DNA from: an uncultured Rhodospirillales bacterium
Lineage (GTDB): Bacteria > Pseudomonadota > Alphaproteobacteria > ATCC43930 > CGMCC-115725
Reading direction: 5' to 3'
Length of the DNA stretch: 64,000 nucleotides
Assembly: GCA_903822185.1 (NCBI GenBank)
Contig: CAIJOA010000028.1
Span: 1-64,000, forward strand
Both the position numbers and the translations under genes were made by a program. The notes under the pieces are model-generated. The model worked only from the letters and a program-made list of their open reading frames with translations. It was not told the DNA's origin and made no database searches. Shown piece after piece: positions 25,472 to 35,405 of the stretch (its first letter is position 1; each line of letters begins with the position of its first letter).

Positions 25472-26706
25472 GCCGGCGGCGCCCCAAGTTGAATTGACGG
25501 CGTCCGGTTGGAAAAGATACCGCGCGGCCGCCAGATCATGATCCCGACCATTGATGCACCAAACACCAACATGCGGAACTGCGCGAACTCGCGGCCGAAT
25601 TCCGGCAGGGTAACGAGGATGATGGCTGCCAGCACGACGCCGAGTTGACTGCCCATCCCACCCAAGACGACGATGGCGAGAACGGTCGCCGATTCTTGGA
25701 ACGTGAAACTCTCGGGGCTGATGAATCCTTGGCGGGTCGCGAAGAACGCACCCGCAAAACCAGCCAACAACGCGCCGATAGCAAAAGCAGAGAGCTTCAC
25801 GTTGGTGGGATTGATCCCCAACGCGCGAGACGCGATTTCGTCTTCGCGCAACGCTTCCCATGCCCGTCCGACCGGCAGGCGACGCAGCCGCACAGTCAGA
25901 AAATTTGTCGCCATCGCCAGCGCAAGAATGACGAAATAAAGGAAGATGATCCGCTGACCGGGATTGAACGGTATGCCGAAGAATTTCGCGAAGGTGGTTC
26001 CGCCGCCCGGTGCGCTTGCCGCAAGGGGCAGGCCGAAAAAAGTCGGGCGCGGGATATTGTTGATGCCGTTTGGGCCACCAGTTACGGAAACCCAGTTCAA
26101 CAGGATGATCCGGATGATCTCACCGAAGCCCAAGGTGACGATGGCGAGATAGTCGCCGCGCAAACGCAAGACGGGCAAAGCCAGCAACACGCCGACGAAG
26201 GTCGCAAGCGCGCCGGCGATCGGCAAAGCTTCCCAGAAACTCAGATCGAAATACTGTGCCGAAATCGCGAAGGCATAGGCGCCGACGGCGTAGAACGCGA
26301 CATATCCCAGATTGAGGAGGCCCGCGAGCCCGACAACGATGTTGAGGCCCCAACCGAGCATGATGTAGATGAGCACCGTCGTCGCGAGATCAACCAAGTA
26401 ACGTGATGAGAACGGCAGCAGCGGCCAGATCACTGCAGCGACCAACCCCATCCAACCAAGCCATTGGATATGGCGGGAGGTCATCGGCGCAAAGCGCGGT
26501 GCGGCCCGCACGGCGCGGGACCGGCGCGGGACCAGTCCAATCGCGATGCGCCCGATAAAGACGGCGACGACGGCGATGATGACCCAGTTCAGCCGCATCT
26601 CGACCTTGCCGCCTTCGATCGGATTGAAGCCGACCAGCGGAATGGCGAGAATCAACGCGACCAAGGCCGCGAACGCGGAATCCTTCAACAGATTCCGCAG
26701 CGGCAT
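25468..26706 (-). CDS. livM: Branched-chain-type ABC transporter permease LivM
   Basis: A 412-residue inner-membrane permease with about ten hydrophobic segments. Family features include the LIYIMLGWGLNIVVGLAGLLNLGYVAFYAVGAYA region and the ATPase-contact loop VGRAWEALREDEIASRALGINPTNVKL. A charged linker (PRRSRAVRAAPRF, about 60-75) separates an N-terminal pair of helices from the core, as in many alphaproteobacterial LivM. The start ATG at 26706 shares one base with the livH stop (TGATG); a TTG one codon earlier is also possible. Confidence 0.94.
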   Translation of the reverse strand: MPLRNLLKDSAFAALVALILAIPLVGFNPIEGGKVEMRLNWVIIAVVAVFIGRIAIGLVPRRSRAVRAAPRFAPMTSRHIQWLGWMGLVAAVIWPLLPFSSRYLVDLATTVLIYIMLGWGLNIVVGLAGLLNLGYVAFYAVGAYAFAISAQYFDLSFWEALPIAGALATFVGVLLALPVLRLRGDYLAIVTLGFGEIIRIILLNWVSVTGGPNGINNIPRPTFFGLPLAASAPGGGTTFAKFFGIPFNPGQRIIFLYFVILALAMATNFLTVRLRRLPVGRAWEALREDEIASRALGINPTNVKLSAFAIGALLAGFAGAFFATRQGFISPESFTFQESATVLAIVVLGGMGSQLGVVLAAIILVTLPEFGREFAQFRMLVFGASMVGIMIWRPRGIFSNRTPSIQLGAPPA

Positions 26707-27620
26707 CAAACCTTCTCCACCTCCGGCCGTCCCAGCAAGCCGGAGGGCCGGAAGATGAGAACCAGGATAAGAACGCCGAACACCGCGACGTCCTTATACG
26801 CCGACGAAAAATAGCCGGACCAGAACGCCTCGATCAGACCGATCAGAAACCCACCCAGCACCGCGCCAGGCAGGGAGCCGATGCCGCCGAGGACCGCCGC
26901 CGTGAACGCCTTCATGCCGGCGAGGAAACCGATGAAGAAATCGATCACGCCGTAATACATCGTCACCATCATGCCGGCGACAGCGGCCAGGGCCGCACCG
27001 ATGATGAAGGTGGTCGAGATGGTGCGATCGACGTTGACGCCGAGCAGCGCGGCCATGGTCATGTCCTGTTCGCAGGCGCGCTGCGCCCGGCCAAGCGGCG
27101 TCGCCGCAATCATGATACTGAAGCCGGCCATCAGCGCCACGGTAAGCAGCATGATGATGATTTGGAGATAGCTGAGTTGCACCGTGAAGCCGTTGCTCTC
27201 CATCAGCTTGAATCCGCCCTGGATCACCGGCGGCAGTGACTTGACCCGCGCACCCTGCAAAAGCTGGACGTAATTCTGAAGGAAGATCGACATGCCGATC
27301 GCCGAGATCAGCGGCGCCAGACGGAACGAGCCGCGCAGCGGCCGGTAGGCGACGCGCTCGATGGTCCAGCCATAGAAGGCCGTAAATCCCATTGCCGACA
27401 CCAGCACCAACACCAAAGCCAACGGCACCCATGTAACCCCGACGACACCCAGAACGAAGAAGGTAATGAGCGAGACGAAGGCGCCGATCATGTAGATCTC
27501 GCCGTGGGCGAAATTGATCATGCCGATGATGCCATAGACCATCGTGTAACCGATCGCGATCAGCGCATAGATTGCGCCGAGGGTCAGGCCGTTGATCAAC
27601 TGCTGGAGGAAATAACTCAT
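26706..27620 (-). CDS. livH: Branched-chain-type ABC transporter permease LivH
   Basis: A 304-residue permease: LQQLINGLTLGAIYALIAIGYTMVYGIIGMINFAHGEI is the classic LivH beginning, and TPLGRAQRACEQDMTMAALLGVNVDR is the cytoplasmic ATPase-contact loop. It heads the livHMGF operon. No binding-protein gene is upstream; the region ahead is a short gap and then a divergent haem-type membrane protein gene, so the promoter must be within about 100 bases. Confidence 0.95.
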   Translation of the reverse strand: MSYFLQQLINGLTLGAIYALIAIGYTMVYGIIGMINFAHGEIYMIGAFVSLITFFVLGVVGVTWVPLALVLVLVSAMGFTAFYGWTIERVAYRPLRGSFRLAPLISAIGMSIFLQNYVQLLQGARVKSLPPVIQGGFKLMESNGFTVQLSYLQIIIMLLTVALMAGFSIMIAATPLGRAQRACEQDMTMAALLGVNVDRTISTTFIIGAALAAVAGMMVTMYYGVIDFFIGFLAGMKAFTAAVLGGIGSLPGAVLGGFLIGLIEAFWSGYFSSAYKDVAVFGVLILVLIFRPSGLLGRPEVEKV

Positions 27621-27719
27621 GCCGACCCCAAATTATGGGGTTCGACCCCGCCCGGCAAGACCGCAGAATCGCCGAATCGTGATGGGACTTCCAGGACTTC
27701 TGCGCTAGAAGGGTTCGAT

Positions 27720-28580
27720 ATGAATTTCCGCAAGCTTCCCTGGTTCGATTACGCCGGTAAATTCTCGCCGTTCAAGACGGCGGTTTTCTTGGCGCTGTTC
27801 GTCCCCGGAATCATCACCATCGTCTCGTTCCCGCTCGGTTATCTCGGCGCCCGCCCGATGACCCAGGCGATCCACGAATTCGGCGATTGGACGATCCGCT
27901 TCATCTTCATCTCGCTGGCGATCTCGCCGGCGCGGATCGTCCTGCAATGGCCGCGCCTTCTCGACGTCCGCCGGATGATCGGCGTCGCGGCCTGCGTTTA
28001 TGGCCTGGTTCATCTGGTGATCTATGCCGGCGATGAATCCTGGGACTGGGCGATGGTCGCGTCCGAGATTGTCCTGCGCATTTATCTGACCATCGGGTTC
28101 GCCGCCCTGCTCGGCCTCGCCGTCCTCGCGGTGACTTCGACCGACGGCTGGCAGCGCCGCCTCGGCGCGCGCCGTTGGCAGAAGCTGCACCGGATCGTCT
28201 ATGCGATTGCCCTCCTTGCCATGATCCATTTCTGCATCCAGTCGAAGCTGGATGAATGGGAACCGATCGTCATGGCAGGCATCTTTTTCTGGCTGATGGC
28301 GTGCCGCGGGATCACCTGGCGCTACGGCCGCGGCAGGCTACCGCTTTGGACGATGGCGAGCGTGAGTGTCCTGGCCGCCCTGCTGACGGCCATCGGCGAG
28401 GCGGTCTATTTCGGGATCGCCCTCGGGGCGCCGTTCGACCTGGTACTAATGGCCAATCTGTCGCTCGAAACCGGGGTCCGCCCGGCCGTCGTCGTCCTGG
28501 TCGCGACCGGAGCGGTCGCCCTGCTCGCCGCCCTTCGCGGCTGGATTTGGCCGGTCAAACCGCGGCAGAAGGCCGCCTAG
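27720..28580 (+). CDS. Ferric-reductase-like membrane protein (MsrQ/YedZ-like)
   Basis: A 286-residue integral membrane protein with about eight hydrophobic segments. The middle part matches the ferric-reductase-like transmembrane domain: HEFGDWTIRFIFISLAISPARI, RRMIGVAACVYGLVHLVIY and WQKLHRIVYAIALLAMIHF contain the spaced His residues that ligate b-type haem in MsrQ. The extra C-terminal 90 residues add further helices. MsrQ normally passes electrons to MsrP, a periplasmic methionine sulfoxide reductase, but no msrP is in this window. GAAGGG six bases before ATG 27720 supports the start. Its exact role is uncertain. Confidence 0.75.
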   Translation: MNFRKLPWFDYAGKFSPFKTAVFLALFVPGIITIVSFPLGYLGARPMTQAIHEFGDWTIRFIFISLAISPARIVLQWPRLLDVRRMIGVAACVYGLVHLVIYAGDESWDWAMVASEIVLRIYLTIGFAALLGLAVLAVTSTDGWQRRLGARRWQKLHRIVYAIALLAMIHFCIQSKLDEWEPIVMAGIFFWLMACRGITWRYGRGRLPLWTMASVSVLAALLTAIGEAVYFGIALGAPFDLVLMANLSLETGVRPAVVVLVATGAVALLAALRGWIWPVKPRQKAA

Positions 28581-28762
28581 CCTTTCTGCCGGGCGATCAC
28601 ATAATCCAGTTTCTGCCGCGCGACCCGGCGCAGCGTCTCCTGTCCTGCATGGGGGTCGCCGACAATGCTGGCCTCGACGCCGGTATCGACGTCGATAGCC
28701 GTGACCTTGACCGACCGGCCGACCTGCAGGAATTCAAACAGGATTTCACGCTCTGAGCCCAT
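28577..28762 (-). CDS. Small conserved protein, DUF6898-like
   Basis: A 61-residue protein beginning [15 protein letters not shown] and containing [20 protein letters not shown], which looks like a small beta barrel followed by an Arg-rich helix ([15 protein letters not shown]). This is the pattern of a short conserved alphaproteobacterial family often found beside acyl-CoA dehydrogenase genes; I recognise the pattern from memory, and the DUF assignment is tentative. It is divergent from the glutaryl-CoA dehydrogenase gene with a 46-base gap and overlaps the convergent MsrQ-like gene by four bases at the stops. Function is unknown. Confidence 0.6.
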   Translation of the reverse strand: MGSEREILFEFLQVGRSVKVTAIDVDTGVEASIVGDPHAGQETLRRVARQKLDYVIARQKG

Positions 28763-28808
28763 CACGCTAGAATACCGTTTTTCGTCGAGTAACCAGGAGA
28801 AAAGACCA

Positions 28809-29996
28809 ATGGCGACGGCGCCGCGTAAAGAACGACCGACCTTCAACTGGCAGGACCCGCTGCTGCTGGACGAGGAGTTGTCGGCCGAAGAGAAAATGGT
28901 GCGCGACAGCGCCCGCGCCTACGCGCAGGAAAAGCTGATGCCGCGGATCAAGACCGCCTTCCGCGAAGAACGGTTCGACCGCGAGATCATGAACGAGATG
29001 GGCGCACTCGGCTTCCTCGGCGCGACGATCAACGGTTACGGCTGCGCCGGCGTGAATTACGTCTGCTATGGCCTCGTCGCCCGCGAAGTCGAACAGGTCG
29101 ATGGCGGCTATCGCTCGGCGCTCAGCGTCCAGTCCTCGCTGGTCATGGGTCCGATCAACGATTTCGGCACCGAGGAACAAAAGAAGAAATATCTGCCCAA
29201 GCTAGCAACCGGCGAGATGCTGGGTTGCTTCGGCCTGACCGAGCCCGATCACGGCTCCGACGCCGGCGGCATGAAGAGCCGCGCCAAGAAGGTCGATGGC
29301 GGCTACGTCCTGACCGGCAACAAGATGTGGATCAGCAACTCGCCCGCCGCCGACATCATGATCGTCTGGGCGAAGCTCGATGACGTCATTCGCGGCTTCA
29401 TCCTCGAACGCGGCATGAAGGGTCTTTCGACGCCGAAGATCGAAGGCAAGTTCTCGCTACGGGCCTCGGTCACGGGTGAGATCGTCATGAACGAGGTCTT
29501 CGTGCCGGAAGAGAACATTTTGCCGGGCGTTACCGGCCTGCGTGGTCCCTTCACCTGCCTTGACAATGCCCGTTACGGCATCGCCTGGGGCGCGCTCGGT
29601 GCGGCGGAATCATGCTGGTTTGCGGCTCGCGACTACACCATGAACCGCACCGCCTTCGGCAAGCCTCTTGCCGGAACACAGCTCATCCAGAAGAAGCTGG
29701 CCGACATGATGACGGAGATCACGCTCGGTCTTCATGCTTGCCTACGGCTCGGACGCTTGAAGGACAGCGGCAAGGCGACGCCCGAAATGGTGTCGATCCT
29801 CAAGCGCAATTCAACTGGCAAAGCGCTCGACGTCGCGCGGCTCGCCCGCGACATGCATGGAGCCAACGGTATCGTCGATGAATATCATGTGATTCGTCAC
29901 TTGCTGAATCTGGAAACGGTCAACACCTACGAGGGCACGCACGACATCCATGCGCTGATCCTCGGCCGGTCGATGACGGGGCTCGCCGCTTTTTAG
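28809..29996 (+). CDS. gcdH: Glutaryl-CoA dehydrogenase
   Basis: A 395-residue acyl-CoA dehydrogenase specialised for oxidative decarboxylation of glutaryl-CoA to crotonyl-CoA in lysine, tryptophan and aromatic breakdown. It has the GCDH-type opening [39 protein letters not shown], and the catalytic Glu at about 375 in [22 protein letters not shown] precedes the ATG at 28809. A CaiB-type CoA-transferase about 5.6 kb away could activate glutarate; that link is inference. Confidence 0.95.
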   Translation: MATAPRKERPTFNWQDPLLLDEELSAEEKMVRDSARAYAQEKLMPRIKTAFREERFDREIMNEMGALGFLGATINGYGCAGVNYVCYGLVAREVEQVDGGYRSALSVQSSLVMGPINDFGTEEQKKKYLPKLATGEMLGCFGLTEPDHGSDAGGMKSRAKKVDGGYVLTGNKMWISNSPAADIMIVWAKLDDVIRGFILERGMKGLSTPKIEGKFSLRASVTGEIVMNEVFVPEENILPGVTGLRGPFTCLDNARYGIAWGALGAAESCWFAARDYTMNRTAFGKPLAGTQLIQKKLADMMTEITLGLHACLRLGRLKDSGKATPEMVSILKRNSTGKALDVARLARDMHGANGIVDEYHVIRHLLNLETVNTYEGTHDIHALILGRSMTGLAAF

Positions 29997-31264
29997 TGAC
30001 CCCAAGTAACGAATAGGGCGACGACCACGGCGGCCATCACCGCCGTGGCGAGCCATCCCATGATCGTCAGCGGCCAAGTCAGGGTGAAGTCGCCCATGAC
30101 GTCTTTGCTGCGCGCCATCATCATCGTGATGACCATGATCGGCACGGCGGCAATGCCATTGAGCACTGCCGCCCAAAACAGTGCCTTGATCGGATCGATC
30201 GGGAACAGGTTGAAGAGCACGCCGATCAAAGTCGCAGCGGCGATAGTGCCGTAGAAAGCTTTCGCTTCCATCGGCAAGCGCGCCAGCCCGGACGGCCAGC
30301 CAAGCGCTTCGGCGAGTGCATAGGCCCCCGACCCCGCCAACACCGGGATCGCGAGCATACCCGTGCCGATGATTCCGATCGCGAACAGCCAGAAAGCGAA
30401 CGGCCCCGCAATCGGACGCAACGCCTCGGCTGCCTGCGCGGACGTGCCGATATCGGTCACGCCGTGGGCGTGAAGCGTCGCCGCGACGCTGATCAGAATG
30501 AACCAGCCGATCGCGTTCGAGAGAAACATGCCGAGATAGGTGTCGATACGGATGCGGCGGATTTCAGCCGGGGCCTGATCGGGTGACTCCGTCAGCGGCT
30601 TCGCCTTCGGGTCTTCGCGTTCGTCTTCGGCTTCGATCGAAGATTGCCAGAAGAACAGATAGGGACTGATCGTCGTGCCCAGGACCGCGACGATCGCGAC
30701 GATATAGTCGGAATTCATCTGCAGCGACGGCACCAGCGTCGCGAAAGCGACCTCGCGCCATGGGATATCGATCGAGAAGGCCGTCGCGACATAGGCGAAC
30801 AGCGCGATCGTGGTCCATTTCAGCAGGTTGGCGTAGCGCCGGTATTTCATGAAGATTTCGAGACCGACGCACAGCGCGCCGAAGAAGACGACATAGAGCA
30901 AGCGCGGCCCGCCGATCAGAAGCTTCAGTCCGTCGCCCATGGCGCCGAGATCGGCCCCAAGGTTGATGACATTCGCGATCAGCAAGATGCCGACGACCGT
31001 GCGCAAGAGCAGCGGCGGATAGCGGCGACGGATGTTTCCGGCGATACCCTCGCCGGTAACGCGGCCGATGCGCGCGCTGATTTCCTGGATGGCCGTCATC
31101 AGCGGATAGCTGAACAGCATGACCCAGCTCATACCGAAACCGAACTGGGCACCGACTTGCGAATAGGTCGCGATGCCGCTGGGATCGTCGTCCGACGCGC
31201 CGGTAATCAGACCGGGGCCGAGGATTTGCAGAATATTCTTTCGCTTCTCGGAAGGCTCAGCCAT
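29993..31264 (-). CDS. NRAMP-related divalent metal transporter with altered metal-site motifs
   Basis: A 423-residue membrane protein of the NRAMP superfamily with about eleven hydrophobic segments. In canonical NRAMP, helix 1 carries DPGN and helix 6 carries MPH; here helix 1 reads [16 protein letters not shown] (about 21-36) and helix 6 reads [12 protein letters not shown] (about 196-207). The loss of the Met and Asn ligands is the feature described for NRAMP-related magnesium transporters, so Mg2+ or another hard cation is a fair guess rather than Mn2+ or Fe2+. The gene is alone; upstream it meets the terminator of the LdtR-like gene. Confidence 0.85.
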   Translation of the reverse strand: MAEPSEKRKNILQILGPGLITGASDDDPSGIATYSQVGAQFGFGMSWVMLFSYPLMTAIQEISARIGRVTGEGIAGNIRRRYPPLLLRTVVGILLIANVINLGADLGAMGDGLKLLIGGPRLLYVVFFGALCVGLEIFMKYRRYANLLKWTTIALFAYVATAFSIDIPWREVAFATLVPSLQMNSDYIVAIVAVLGTTISPYLFFWQSSIEAEDEREDPKAKPLTESPDQAPAEIRRIRIDTYLGMFLSNAIGWFILISVAATLHAHGVTDIGTSAQAAEALRPIAGPFAFWLFAIGIIGTGMLAIPVLAGSGAYALAEALGWPSGLARLPMEAKAFYGTIAAATLIGVLFNLFPIDPIKALFWAAVLNGIAAVPIMVITMMMARSKDVMGDFTLTWPLTIMGWLATAVMAAVVVALFVTWGH

Positions 31265-31300
31265 GCGCCATCAATGATGCAACGGCCGCTTTGGTTCAAC

Positions 31301-31333
31301 AAAAAGAAACGCGCCGGTCCGAAGACCGGCGCG
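31301..31333 (-). terminator. Rho-independent terminator after the LdtR-like gene
   Basis: On the minus strand a nine-base perfect stem GCGCCGGTC/GACCGGCGC (extended by one more pair) encloses a TTCG tetraloop and is followed by GTTTCTTTTTG. It lies 36 bases after the LdtR-like stop codon and ahead of the NRAMP-related gene, so it should insulate the two. Confidence 0.9.
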
Positions 31334-31368
31334 CATGCCCGAAAGAAACGTCTTGAAGGAAGAAAGCT

Positions 31369-31848
31369 TTAAGCAGCCGGCGGGAAGGCTGCGGCGCGCG
31401 AACCCATCTCGACCGCATGGGTCCAGAAGCGTTCGAGCCGACGCAGCGTGCGATGCGCACCGGTCAGATCGTCGGCCTGAGCAACGCCCTGCGAGAGCGA
31501 AGACATATGACGCTCGTGCATGCGCTTCAGTTTCTGATGCAGCGCCATGCCCTTGTCGGACAGGCGAACACGAACCGAGCGACGGTCATGTGAGGAACGC
31601 TCCTGAACGATGTAATCGTTCTCGAGCATCTTCTTCACGTTGTAAGAAACGTTGGAGCCGAGATAGCAGCCGCGAAGGGTAAGTTCGCCGACGGTCATCT
31701 CGAGATCGCCGATATTGTACAAAATCATGGCCTGCACGTTGTTGATATCGTGCACACCGTTCGTGTCGAGCTCGAGCTTCACGACTTCAAGGAACTGTCG
31801 ATGAAGGCGCTCAACCAAGGCAATAAGATCTAAATAGGCGGATTGCAT
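31369..31848 (-). CDS. ldtR: MarR-family regulator, LdtR-like
   Basis: A 159-residue winged-helix protein. The DNA-binding part (about 45-115) has LTLRGCYLGSNVSYNVKKMLEN as recognition helix and YIVQERSSHDRRSVRVRLSDKG as wing; helices on both sides form the MarR dimer interface. The first 60 residues (LIALVERLHRQFLEVVKLEL and INNVQAMILYNIGD) closely resemble LdtR, the alphaproteobacterial regulator of L,D-transpeptidase and cell-wall genes. The start at 31848 follows GAGGACGAC. It lies downstream of the penicillin-acylase family gene on the same strand, 183 bases away, and is ended by a strong terminator. Confidence 0.85.
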   Translation of the reverse strand: MQSAYLDLIALVERLHRQFLEVVKLELDTNGVHDINNVQAMILYNIGDLEMTVGELTLRGCYLGSNVSYNVKKMLENDYIVQERSSHDRRSVRVRLSDKGMALHQKLKRMHERHMSSLSQGVAQADDLTGAHRTLRRLERFWTHAVEMGSRAAAFPPAA

Positions 31849-32031
31849 GTCGTCCTCGCCGGTAAAACTTGTGGCGAAGTTTAGGGGCCGTCCAGTTAAG
31901 ATAATGTTGAAGAAAACACACCAATTACCGGCCAAAACTGCGACATTTCGGACAGATCGGCTGCGCTTTTATGGTGAATTTTCGTCAACCATAAAAAGGA
32001 GTGCTCCAGGCCTTCGACTTACCGCCGAGGA

Positions 32032-34329
32032 TTAGCGCGGCGCGAGGGTCAGACTGCCGCCGCTTGCGTCGTCGCTGAAATGCACGTAACCGACGTCACG
32101 CCAGGACCGCATCAGATCGCCGTAATGCGGCGATAGGATGTTCCCGGATTGTCCCGGCGTCACCATGAAGCGTGCATCGTCTGGGGCGGCCATATCGACG
32201 ATCATCCGCATCGTCGGGCCATGAACGGCGGTAAAAGGCTGCGCCTCGTCGCGGACGAACATGCTGGCATTGTCGATCGTGTCGAAGCTGCCGTCGTCCG
32301 GGATGGTCAGCGCCAGCCATTTGGCGACGAAAGGCACACGTGACCATATCGGATGAGAGAAAGACGCAGGATGCGCCGTCCCCCAGCGCCATGAATCGAG
32401 CGTGCCGCCGTAACGCTGGCTCAACCCGTCCAGCGCCCGTTCGAGCGCAACATTGAGCTGCTGCTCGCAGCTTTCGACTTCCGGCGTCTCACGGTTATCG
32501 CACCAGTCGCGGTGATCGCGGAGGATGTTTTCCGCCACGTCGGGATGCAGGCTCCAATAGCTATCGAAGCTGTCGTGCATCTTGTTGGCAAAAAGTTGAC
32601 GGTTGAATTCGCGCAGCCAGGCGATGAACAGCAACGGCGCGGTGCTGTCGCGGGTCATCCGCATGTCCCATGCCCTCAACCGCGTAACAGCGTCTTGCGC
32701 CGTGCCCGAACCCGGATTGACCGTCAGCATCAGGGGTAGCAAACGGCGCGCAGCAATCGACAGCGTGTCGCTCTGCATCTTCGCGGCAAGGTCCGGGGTC
32801 AGTTTGGGCGAAGCATCCAGCAATTCGCCGATCCGCTGCGCCCGGTAAGGGATCTCCCAATCTTTGGTGATCAGGTAGGGATAGGAATCCGGCACGATCT
32901 TGTTATTCGCCGCGAAGAACCGGCCGCTCGCGGGATCGGTCCCGATCGGCAACTCGTCGAACGGCACCGTCCCTTTCCAGTCGTATTCGCCGGTCCATCC
33001 CGGCGACGGCATGCTGCCGGTACCCGCGCCGCGAATAGGAATGACCGCGGGGGCGAAAAAGCCGATATGGCCGTCGATGTCGGCATAGGTGATGTTCTGT
33101 TCCGGCGCGACGGCATTGCGCATCGCGTTCTTGAAGCCGTCCCAATCATGGGCATGCCCCGCCTCCCACAACGCCTGCGGCGTGCCGTCTTCGGCCTGCT
33201 GCCAAGTCGCCTGCAGCGCGAGCACCGTTCCATCGGCGGGGTCGGCAATCACCGGTCCATGCCGCGTCTCGCGCACGGTGACAGTGACCGCGTCAGCATC
33301 TTTGACCAGAATTTTCTCGTCGCGGGTCACGAACGGCAGCGATCCGTCGGGCGCGAGATAGCGGGCCGGATCGGCCGGGTCGATCTTCTCGACGAAGATG
33401 TCTTCGACGTCGCCGCCGGTCGTCGTGAAGCCCCAGGCGATATGGGTGTTATGCCCGATCAGGACCATCGGCTCGCCCGCCGAGGTCACGCCGGCCATCG
33501 TCTCGTCCGGCGTTACGATCCGCGCCAGGTACCAGACACCGGGCGACGAGAAGCCCAAATGCGTGTCATTGGCGAGGATCGGCTTCCCGGATGCGGAATG
33601 AGCCCCATCGACGACCCATTGATTGGAGGCCGGCTCCTGTCGCGGTACGCCGGGCAAGATGACGCCGAGCTTTCCCAGCACCACCGGCGCTTCCGCCGGA
33701 TAGTCCGGATAGAGCACGGCCATGTCCTCGGGCTTGAGGTCGCGCGCCAGACGGGATCGCAGCAGCTCGAACCGGTAATTCCCGGTGAGCTGCATATCCA
33801 TGATTTTTCCCCAGACAAGGGAATCGACCGCTGTCCACGGCTCGGCATGAACGCGGAGCAATGTGTATTCCGGCGGCAGCGCCCCACGACGCGAGGTCAG
33901 GAACGCATTCACCCCGGCGGCATAGGCGTCGAACACACCGCGAATTTCCGGCGCCATCGACGCATATTGGGCCTCTGCCGCCCGGCGGAGCCCCATGGTG
34001 CGCATCGAGCGGTCGCTCTGTACCGCCGGCGCGCCGAACCATTCCGCCAACCGGCCCACGCCGTATCGGCGCATCAGGTCCATCTGGAACAGACGATCCT
34101 GGGCATGGACGAAACCGAGCGCGAAGGCGCCGTCCTTGTCGTTCTGGGCCCGGATCGTCGGGATGCCGTTCGTATCGCGAGTCACCTGAACCGGCGCGCT
34201 CAGCCCCGGCAGGGCCAATTGCCCATCGGTCTGCGGCAGGGACGAACGCAGCCACAGAAAGCCGCCGGCGACACCGACGACCACCACAAACAACAGAAGC
34301 TGAAAAGTCCGAGCGAATATGCGTCCCAT
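32032..34329 (-). CDS. Penicillin acylase family Ntn-hydrolase
   Basis: A 765-residue precursor of the self-cleaving N-terminal-nucleophile amidases (penicillin G acylases, cephalosporin acylases and N-acyl-homoserine lactone acylases). An N-terminal membrane anchor or signal (FQLLLFVVVVGVAGGFLWL) sends it to the periplasm. The alpha chain covers about residues 30-234; cleavage before Ser235 in PASNQWVV frees the nucleophile, with Asn236 and Trp238 as in the family. The beta chain has SGKPILANDTHLGF and the oxyanion-helping HNTHIAWGFTTTGGDVEDIF. Substrate is uncertain; acyl-homoserine lactones or cell-wall related amides are options. It is divergent from the Fe/2OG dioxygenase gene with 64 bases between. 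Confidence 0.92.
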   Translation of the reverse strand: MGRIFARTFQLLLFVVVVGVAGGFLWLRSSLPQTDGQLALPGLSAPVQVTRDTNGIPTIRAQNDKDGAFALGFVHAQDRLFQMDLMRRYGVGRLAEWFGAPAVQSDRSMRTMGLRRAAEAQYASMAPEIRGVFDAYAAGVNAFLTSRRGALPPEYTLLRVHAEPWTAVDSLVWGKIMDMQLTGNYRFELLRSRLARDLKPEDMAVLYPDYPAEAPVVLGKLGVILPGVPRQEPASNQWVVDGAHSASGKPILANDTHLGFSSPGVWYLARIVTPDETMAGVTSAGEPMVLIGHNTHIAWGFTTTGGDVEDIFVEKIDPADPARYLAPDGSLPFVTRDEKILVKDADAVTVTVRETRHGPVIADPADGTVLALQATWQQAEDGTPQALWEAGHAHDWDGFKNAMRNAVAPEQNITYADIDGHIGFFAPAVIPIRGAGTGSMPSPGWTGEYDWKGTVPFDELPIGTDPASGRFFAANNKIVPDSYPYLITKDWEIPYRAQRIGELLDASPKLTPDLAAKMQSDTLSIAARRLLPLMLTVNPGSGTAQDAVTRLRAWDMRMTRDSTAPLLFIAWLREFNRQLFANKMHDSFDSYWSLHPDVAENILRDHRDWCDNRETPEVESCEQQLNVALERALDGLSQRYGGTLDSWRWGTAHPASFSHPIWSRVPFVAKWLALTIPDDGSFDTIDNASMFVRDEAQPFTAVHGPTMRMIVDMAAPDDARFMVTPGQSGNILSPHYGDLMRSWRDVGYVHFSDDASGGSLTLAPR

Positions 34330-34393
34330 CGGCGCCAGTCTATCGGCGCTCTCGCCCCGGCGCTATTCTGCGATGAGAAAAATGGAGGCTGAT

Positions 34394-35284
34394 ATGCCCC
34401 TCACCGCCGAGCCGCTGCATCCGGTTTTCGCCGCCCGTATTACCGGGCTCGATCTGACCCAAACATTGACGCCCGATCAGGTGCAAGAGGTCCGCTCGTT
34501 GATGGATCGCTACGCCGTCTGCGTTTATCCCAATGCGGTATCTCTGACCAACGATCAGCACATCGCTTTCGGCCGTCAGCTCGGCCCGATGCAGCGCGGC
34601 CGCGTCCTCAAGGTCACGGGACGTCAGGAACGGTTATCGGATTGGCCCGAGCTGGTCGATGTCGGCAATCTCGACCCAGACGGAAAAATCCAAGCGCCGG
34701 ACAGCCGCGCGCGGGCGTTCAACAACGGCAACCGGCTGTGGCACACCGACATGTCGTTCCACCCCAATCGCGCGACCTATTCGCTGCTGAATTCGCATCT
34801 TATTCCGCCGTCGGCGGGGGAAACCGAATTCGCCGACGAACGCGCGGCATACGACGCTTTGCCGAACGCCATGAAGGAACGCATAGAGACTCTGGTCGCG
34901 TCGCATTCGATCTGGCATTCGCGGATGCTCTCTGGCTTTCCCGAACCGACCGCCGAGGAGATCGCCTCGCGCCCGCCCGCCGAGCATAAGATCGTCCAGA
35001 TCCATCCGACCTCGGGGCGAAAGACGCTCTATCTCGCCTCGCATGCGTCGCACATCGTCGGTATGCCGGTCGAAGAAGGACGCGCCCTGATCAAAGAGCT
35101 GGCCGATTTCGCGACCCAGCCGCGTTTCGTCTATCGCCATCGTTGGACACAAGGCGACGTCGTGATTTGGGACAATCGCTGCACCATGCACCGGGCAACG
35201 CCGTTTGAAGATTTGCGTTATCCCCGCGACATGCGCCGCGCCACCTGCCGCGAAAATGAAGTCGTCGAAGCCTTTATGCACTGA
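34394..35284 (+). CDS. Fe(II)/2-oxoglutarate dioxygenase (TauD/TfdA family)
   Basis: A 296-residue dioxygenase. The iron triad is visible: His117 and Asp119 in LWHTDMSFHP, and the distal His at about 266 in MHRATPFE; Arg281/282 in RDMRRATC would hold 2-oxoglutarate. The order and length match TauD/TfdA, which oxidise taurine, sulfonates or phenoxyacetates. GGAGGCTGAT directly before ATG 34394 fixes the start. It is not next to the TauT-type importer, so a shared substrate is only a possibility. The first 25 residues of the longer frame overlap the acylase promoter and are discarded. Confidence 0.9.
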   Translation: MPLTAEPLHPVFAARITGLDLTQTLTPDQVQEVRSLMDRYAVCVYPNAVSLTNDQHIAFGRQLGPMQRGRVLKVTGRQERLSDWPELVDVGNLDPDGKIQAPDSRARAFNNGNRLWHTDMSFHPNRATYSLLNSHLIPPSAGETEFADERAAYDALPNAMKERIETLVASHSIWHSRMLSGFPEPTAEEIASRPPAEHKIVQIHPTSGRKTLYLASHASHIVGMPVEEGRALIKELADFATQPRFVYRHRWTQGDVVIWDNRCTMHRATPFEDLRYPRDMRRATCRENEVVEAFMH

Positions 35285-35405
35285 GGGCCAGCCGGGAAAG
35301 TTAGCCGGATATCCGTAATATCCCTTAGGTAAAACACCCAACTACTCAGTGTACCAACGCGCCGTCATGTTCACGCTCGGAACTATCCAGCGAACGAGGA
35401 CGGTT

